DNA of 9,925 nucleotides, taken from the NCBI GenBank assembly GCA_904502075.1, contig CAJGDL010000058.1, forward strand, positions 1 through 9,925, in the 5' to 3' direction. Positions 6,625 through 9,925 of the stretch are shown one piece after another. Every line of letters starts with the position of its first letter. Position 1 is the stretch's first letter. Source of the DNA: an uncultured Alistipes sp. (GTDB lineage: Bacteria; Bacteroidota; Bacteroidia; Bacteroidales; Rikenellaceae). Under the pieces are notes generated by a model that had not been told where the DNA came from, searched no databases, and saw only the letters and a list, made by a program, of their open reading frames with translations. The translations under genes were made by a program, and so were the position numbers.

Positions 6625-7551
6625 TTACTTCGTAAGCTCGGCCAAAGCAGCCTGGGCAGCCTCCATCGAGGGGCCGGCGGTTACCTTCTGCAGGGCAGCG
6701 ATAGCCTGGGGCTTCATCTCCTTGGCGTTGTAGGCCGAACCCAGCAGGTAGTAGAGGAAGCTGGCATCCTCGGCATTGGTCTGAGCCAGGGCGGCAGCCT
6801 CGGCAAGCTCGATCACCTTATTGAGATCCTTCTTGCCCTCGTAGGCCTGCACACGGATCTTCAGGGCCACAGCGTTCTCGGGCTCCGAAGCGAGCATCTG
6901 CTCGGCAGCGGCGATCATGCCGTCGAAGTCGCCATTCTGCTGGAAACCGGCCACCATGTTGTTCGTATAGAGCTTCACGAGGTTCTGAGCCTCGGCAGCC
7001 TGCTCGGCATACTTGGGGTTGGGGTTGCCGGCCACCTTGTTCAGAATAGCCAAGCCCTCGGCATACTGACCCAACTCGCAGTAGCAGGTACCCAGCCAGT
7101 TGGCCATCTGGGCGTTGCGGGGATCGGCCTCATAACCCTTGGCGAAGATCTCGGCAGCCGTGGCGTAATCCTTGGCGTTGAAAGCCTCGCCACCCTGAGC
7201 CTGGTAGATCATACCCAACATACGCTTGGCATTGGCCTCCACCTTGGGAACATCGTAGAGCAAAGCCAACTCATAGGCCTGATTACCGTACTCCAAAGCC
7301 TTCTCGTAGTTCTTCACCTTGGCCTCGGCCTGCGAAAGACGGAAGTAGCAATTCGGAAGGTTCTGCTTGGCGATATTGGCCTCATCTCCCCCCTCGCTAA
7401 GCTCGATAGCCTGCTCAAAAGCAGCGGCTGCCGCAGCATAGTCCTTGGCGTTGTGAGCCTCAATGCCCTTCGAGCACAACTCGGAAACACTCTGGGCGGA
7501 GAGCGTAAAGGCTGCCATCACAGCCAGAAACGATACAAACAGTTTTTTCAT
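6625..7551 (-). CDS. secreted/periplasmic tetratricopeptide-repeat protein
   Basis: This 308-residue protein has a signal peptide (MKKLFVSFLAVMAAFTLSA, cleaved before Gln20). The mature part is almost entirely helical TPR units. Clear ones include KGIEAHNAKDYAAAAAAFEQ (28-47), KVKNYEKALEYGNQAYELA, FNAKDYATAAEIFAKGYEAD followed by NWLGTCYCELGQYAEGLAIL, FQQNGDFDGMIAAAEQMLAS, AYEGKKDLNKVIELAE, and YYLLGSAYNAKEMKPQAIAA near the C-terminus, about seven in all. TPR arrays are protein-protein scaffolds; in the Bacteroidetes periplasm they often accompany envelope assembly, but no partner can be named here. There is no catalytic motif, lipobox or membrane anchor. The protein is Ala- and Glu-rich with strongly GC-biased codons, hinting at good expression (inference). 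It has its own promoter and a shared downstream terminator, so it appears to be monocistronic. The start is set by the signal peptide. Confidence 0.88.
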   Translation of the reverse strand: MKKLFVSFLAVMAAFTLSAQSVSELCSKGIEAHNAKDYAAAAAAFEQAIELSEGGDEANIAKQNLPNCYFRLSQAEAKVKNYEKALEYGNQAYELALLYDVPKVEANAKRMLGMIYQAQGGEAFNAKDYATAAEIFAKGYEADPRNAQMANWLGTCYCELGQYAEGLAILNKVAGNPNPKYAEQAAEAQNLVKLYTNNMVAGFQQNGDFDGMIAAAEQMLASEPENAVALKIRVQAYEGKKDLNKVIELAEAAALAQTNAEDASFLYYLLGSAYNAKEMKPQAIAALQKVTAGPSMEAAQAALAELTK

Positions 7552-7706
7552 TCTTTTAATTTTATTAGGTTTTTATTTGCTTAAACTATATTTCTTTCTC
7601 TTTTATTGCCTTGCGTAGGACTTTTTGCGCTCTTTTTTGCAAATTTCAGCCAACATGGCACAAAATGAGTTGCAAATGTAGTAATATTTTTGCGACAGAC
7701 AAATTT
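7552..7706. other. AT-rich leader and promoter region of the TPR gene
   Basis: These 155 bases between the TPR start and the tadA stop hold the promoter described at 7673-7703 and a predicted leader of about 115 bases. The leader is AT-rich near the start codon (minus strand AAATTAAAAGA before ATG). The octamer TTGCAAAT occurs at 7637-7644 and again at 7670-7677, the second overlapping the -7 element. No stable hairpin or tadA terminator is evident. Confidence 0.55.
7673..7703 (-). promoter_or_regulatory. consensus Bacteroidetes promoter for the TPR gene
   Basis: On the minus strand TTTG (7703-7700) is followed after exactly 19 bases by TACATTTG (7680-7673). This matches both the -33 and the -7 elements of the Bacteroidetes housekeeping promoter with canonical spacing, making it the best promoter in the window. 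The -33 element lies three bases past the tadA stop codon. Initiation would fall near 7666, leaving a leader of about 115 bases before the ATG at 7551. Confidence 0.7.
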
Positions 7707-8156
7707 TTAGCGGCGAAGGTCGGCAAAAAATTGCTTCATCAACGCCTCACACTCGGCTTGAAGCACCCCGCTACGCACCTCGGTCTTGGGGTGAAAGATC
7801 TGCTTCGAATAGCAGCGATGGCCTCGCTTGGGATCGTCCGCCCCCCAAACCACGCGCCCCACTTGGCTCCAGGCGATCGCCCCGGCACACATCACACAGG
7901 GCTCGACCGTCACATAGAGGGTACACTCCTTGAGGTATTTGCCCCCGAGGGTCGAGGCGGCCGCCGTCAGGGCCTGCATTTCGGCATGGGCCGTGGCATC
8001 CGAGAGGGTCTCGACCAGGTTATGACCACGGCCGATCACCCGATCTCCTGCCACCACCACGGCACCGATCGGCACCTCCTCTTTCTTCAAGGCGAGGTGC
8101 GCCTCTGCCAATGCCTGGCGCATGAATTTTTCGTCTTTTTGTTGCTGTTCTTCCAT
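7707..8156 (-). CDS. tadA: tRNA-specific adenosine deaminase TadA
   Basis: TadA deaminates adenosine 34 to inosine in the anticodon of tRNA-Arg(ACG), a cytoplasmic zinc enzyme essential in most bacteria. With the ATG at 8156-8154 the protein is 149 residues. The zinc site falls at the same numbers as in the E. coli enzyme: H57-A-E59 (proton shuttle Glu59) and PCVMC with C87 and C90. The N-terminal VPIGAVVV, the GHN motif (44-46) and GRVVWGADDPKRG are also conserved. An in-frame GTG 24 bases upstream (8180-8178) would overlap the preceding gene and add eight residues. I prefer the ATG because of the numbering match and family length. It is the last gene of the operon, starting 10 bases after the preceding stop, so translational coupling is likely. 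Guanine or cytidine deaminase is the alternative within the superfamily, but the overall motif pattern is that of TadA. Confidence 0.93.
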   Translation of the reverse strand: MEEQQQKDEKFMRQALAEAHLALKKEEVPIGAVVVAGDRVIGRGHNLVETLSDATAHAEMQALTAAASTLGGKYLKECTLYVTVEPCVMCAGAIAWSQVGRVVWGADDPKRGHRCYSKQIFHPKTEVRSGVLQAECEALMKQFFADLRR

Positions 8157-8166
8157 CGTTTGGGGG

Positions 8167-8685
8167 TTATCTGCGACCACGACGAATCGGACGGGGGGCC
8201 GGTTGGGGAGCCCCCATGTAGTTGTGGTTTTGGAGCGTAATGGCCAGCACCTGACGGGTACGGATGGGGTTGCCCAGGGGATCGTGTCCGGGCTCCCACT
8301 CGGGAGAGAACTGAATCACCCGCTTGATCTCGAAGACCAGGTGCGGATAGAGCCGTTCGCTCGGGCACTCCTCGTCGGAGAGCGAAGTGGAGCCGTCAGC
8401 CTCGACATAGAAGGGCACCTCCACACGCACATGGGGTGTATCGCGGGGCAGTGTCCCGAAGTCGAATTTCAGGTTGGCCACCACCCAGGCCTCGAATTTA
8501 TCAATATCGCCCCCCTTGAAGTGGGGCTGGGCCATGCGTTCAATCTCGTGGAGGCGTTCACGCTCCTCGCGCTCGCGCTGCTTCTCGGCCTTTTTGGCCA
8601 TCTTCAGCGAATCGTTCTTGGCCTCTGCGGGCACCACGGCCGCAAGGAGCCATAAGGCCGAAAAAATCAAAATCAGTCGTTTCAT
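8167..8685 (-). CDS. periplasmic protein with divergent TonB C-terminal-like domain (paralogue B)
   Basis: With the ATG at 8685-8683 this is 172 residues: a signal peptide (MKRLILIFSALWLLAAVVPAEA, cleaved before Lys23), a highly charged helical stretch rich in Lys/Arg/Glu (about 27-52), then a divergent TonB-C-terminal-like domain (about 54-150), and a short basic Pro/Arg tail ending RPIRRGRR. The domain keeps PHFKGGDIDKFEAWVVANL, the strand FYVEADGS, and the closing W.PG...GNP.R pattern, but lacks the usual YP after the first helix. Real TonB proteins have an uncleaved N-terminal membrane anchor and a Pro-rich spacer; neither is present, so energy transduction is unlikely. It aligns by eye with the upstream gene, indicating a tandem duplication. 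A TTG six bases upstream in frame (8691) is a less likely start. Function unknown. Confidence 0.8.
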   Translation of the reverse strand: MKRLILIFSALWLLAAVVPAEAKNDSLKMAKKAEKQREREERERLHEIERMAQPHFKGGDIDKFEAWVVANLKFDFGTLPRDTPHVRVEVPFYVEADGSTSLSDEECPSERLYPHLVFEIKRVIQFSPEWEPGHDPLGNPIRTRQVLAITLQNHNYMGAPQPAPRPIRRGRR

Positions 8686-8728
8686 ATTCAATACATTTTG
8701 GTTTGTCTCTTTTTCCGAAAAGGCCGAA

Positions 8729-9343
8729 TCAATAGCCGTAGGATGCGTGAGGTTGATGCAGCGTACTCGGGGTTTGCCCCTTGGTATTGGGCCTATTATT
8801 TCTCACATAAGGATCTGAAGGCGCTTGCTGATAATACACATTGGACTGTAACCGAAATAGGATAGGCAGCACATATTTTACACGCACGGGATCCCCCTGC
8901 TCATTATATCCGGGCTCCCATGGCTGCACCCGACGCATCAAGGAGAGCACCTGATTCAAGAATGTCGGATCGGTAGCCTCCTGCACCTCACAAATGGTAA
9001 CGGAACCATCCTTTTCGACGATAAAAGAGAGGATAACCTTTCCCTCGGTGAGTCCCCCGCTCAAGAAGGTTGGATAGATAAGATTAGAGGAGATCCAGTT
9101 GCGAAAGTGAGCCAATCCCCGACCTTGAAACTTCGGCAACACACACCTTTCGCCCAACGAATCGCATAGTTGTCGCTCTTCGGGTGTCATCTCTTTGCGC
9201 ATCTTAGCCTCGCGTTTTGCCGCACGCAAAGAATCTTTCAACTCCTTTTTGTCCTTCTTATCGGGCAGGGATTGTGCCTCGGCGGGCGCACACCAACCCA
9301 GCAGAAGGAACGATAATAAACCTACGAAAATAGTCCTTTTCAT
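8729..9343 (-). CDS. periplasmic protein with TonB C-terminal domain (paralogue A)
   Basis: With the ATG at 9343-9341 this is 204 residues. The order is signal peptide (MKRTIFVGLLSFLLLGWCAPAEA, cleaved before Gln24), a charged helical segment (about 28-57, KDKKELKDSLRAAKREAK), the TonB-CTD-like domain (about 68-172) and a polar tail rich in Gln, Asn, Pro and Tyr. The domain shows the family pattern well: LPKFQGRGLAHFRNWISSNL followed by IYP, then G.V.LSFIVEKDGSV, then PWEPGYNEQGDPVRVKYVLP. Cys18 is preceded by LGW, a poor lipobox, so signal peptidase I cleavage is more likely than lipidation. As with its downstream paralogue there is no membrane anchor or Pro-rich spacer. TonB-CTDs bind outer-membrane receptor TonB boxes or partner proteins, so a binding role in the periplasm is a reasonable guess. 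It is the first gene of the operon. The in-frame TTG at 9367 is rejected as start because it puts eight extra residues before the signal peptide. Confidence 0.83.
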   Translation of the reverse strand: MKRTIFVGLLSFLLLGWCAPAEAQSLPDKKDKKELKDSLRAAKREAKMRKEMTPEERQLCDSLGERCVLPKFQGRGLAHFRNWISSNLIYPTFLSGGLTEGKVILSFIVEKDGSVTICEVQEATDPTFLNQVLSLMRRVQPWEPGYNEQGDPVRVKYVLPILFRLQSNVYYQQAPSDPYVRNNRPNTKGQTPSTLHQPHASYGY

Positions 9344-9377
9344 AGCAAATACATCTTTTATTTTCAACCGATCATGA

Positions 9378-9385
9378 CAAAGATA
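9378..9385 (-). promoter_or_regulatory. putative -7 element (TATCTTTG) for the TonB-like/tadA operon
   Basis: The minus strand reads TATCTTTG, an exact TAnnTTTG match, 34 bases before the ATG at 9343, giving a leader of about 28 bases. The position expected for the -33 element (9405-9408) reads TTCC on the minus strand, so that part is not canonical. Confidence 0.5.
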
Positions 9386-9428
9386 ATATTTTTATCCGTA
9401 AAAAGGAATACGAACCAAGAAAAATCGT

Positions 9429-9436
9429 TATTTTTG
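9429..9436 (+). promoter_or_regulatory. putative -7 element (TATTTTTG) for aspS
   Basis: TATTTTTG matches TAnnTTTG and lies 42 bases before the aspS ATG at 9479, predicting a leader of about 36 bases. The -33 position (9406-9409) reads GAAT, not TTTG. The run of T makes a chance match easier here, so confidence is moderate. Confidence 0.45.
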
Positions 9437-9478
9437 CCGATTGGAAAGTCGAATTTATAACAAAAACAAGATAACACC

Positions 9479-9925
9479 ATGTACAGAACTCACACTTGCG
9501 GCTGTCTGCGTGCCGCAAACATCAACGAGACGGTCACCCTGGCCGGCTGGGTACAGAAGGTGCGCAACCTGGGCGCCATGACCTTCATCGACCTGCGCGA
9601 CCGCTACGGCATCACCCAAATTGTTGTCGAGGAGTCATCGCCCGCCGAGGCCCGCGAGGCTGCCCAGAAGTTGGGCCGCGAATTTGTGCTCCAGGTAACC
9701 GGTACGGTTATCGAGCGTTCGTCGAAGAACCCCAAGATGCCCACGGGCGATATCGAGGTGGCCGCCACCGAACTCAAGATCCTCAACGAGGCCCAAACCC
9801 CTCCCTTCACCATCGAAGAGGTGTCGGACGGTGGTGATGACCTGCGCATGAAGTATCGCTATTTGGACCTTCGCCGCCCGCCCCTGCAGCGCAACATGAT
9901 CCTCCGCCACAAGATGGCCCAAGAG
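9479..9925 (+). CDS. aspS: aspartate-tRNA ligase, N-terminal part (3' end outside window)
   Basis: Aspartyl-tRNA synthetase, a cytoplasmic class II enzyme that charges tRNA-Asp (in some bacteria also tRNA-Asn). The 149 codons present start at ATG 9479-9481 with MYRTHTCGCLR, the characteristic AspRS opening. The N-terminal OB-fold anticodon-binding domain follows (about residues 15-105, with VTLAGWVQKVRNLGAMTFID then LRDRYGITQIVVEE, and later GDIEVAATELKILNEA). KYRYLDLRR (125-133) is the linker to the catalytic core, leading into motif 1 at the right edge. Full-length bacterial AspRS is about 590 residues, so only a quarter is visible. The catalytic motifs 2 and 3 and the GAD insertion cannot be checked. 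The RTHxCG opening and RYLDLRR separate it from AsnRS and LysRS. Confidence 0.95.
   Translation, partial: MYRTHTCGCLRAANINETVTLAGWVQKVRNLGAMTFIDLRDRYGITQIVVEESSPAEAREAAQKLGREFVLQVTGTVIERSSKNPKMPTGDIEVAATELKILNEAQTPPFTIEEVSDGGDDLRMKYRYLDLRRPPLQRNMILRHKMAQE

Noticed and set aside
8157..8180. GTG start for tadA at 8180
   Set aside because: Would overlap the preceding gene and add residues outside the family; the ATG at 8156 places H57, E59, C87 and C90 at the E. coli numbers.
7611..8240. 209-codon frame on the plus strand
   Set aside because: Antisense to tadA and its downstream promoter; tadA has all its catalytic residues, this frame has no recognizable domain.
9344..9367. TTG start for TonB-like paralogue A at 9367
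   Set aside because: Adds eight polar residues before a complete signal peptide; the ATG at 9343 begins the signal peptide directly.

Overview
The window looks like the chromosome of a gut-type member of the Bacteroidales; a Rikenellaceae/Alistipes-like organism is my best guess, inferred only from style. The evidence is GC-rich coding sequence separated by AT-rich gaps, Bacteroidetes-type -7 promoter elements (TAnnTTTG) in front of most transcription units, no strong Shine-Dalgarno sequences, and typical Bacteroidales families: a BspA-like leucine-rich-repeat lipoprotein, Fn3-like and SusF-like lipoprotein modules, and short TonB-C-terminal-domain proteins.

Layout. (1) 1-611, minus: 5' part of a mannose-1-phosphate guanylyltransferase that runs off the left edge. 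(2) 612-897: AT-rich divergent promoter region. (3) 898-6549, plus: a probable operon with a small secreted protein that has a beta-barrel-like C-terminus, a 1354-residue multi-domain surface lipoprotein, and a nitroreductase-family flavoprotein. (4) 6557-6597: a perfect 12-bp-stem hairpin that can terminate transcription from both sides. (5) 6625-7551, minus: a periplasmic TPR protein with its own consensus promoter. (6) 7707-9343, minus: an operon of two paralogous periplasmic TonB-CTD-like proteins followed by tadA. (7) 9344-9478: a short divergent promoter region. (8) 9479-9925, plus: the 5' part of aspS.

How the genes relate. tadA (inosine at the wobble base of tRNA) and aspS (tRNA-Asp charging) are translation housekeeping genes. 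The 898-5856 pair is envelope/surface biology. The guanylyltransferase supplies GDP-mannose for glycans. The nitroreductase probably travels with the lipoprotein only through read-through. No mobile element, tRNA, rRNA or CRISPR array was seen.

The most notable feature is inside the lipoprotein gene. It carries three LRR cassettes, each starting with the same 20-base DNA sequence. The stretch between the first and second copy, which holds LRR cassette 1 plus an OB-like insert, is clearly AT-richer. It also contains ten ATA isoleucine codons, whereas the rest of the gene has only one, in the signal peptide. That is the signature of a recombined or imported cassette within one reading frame.
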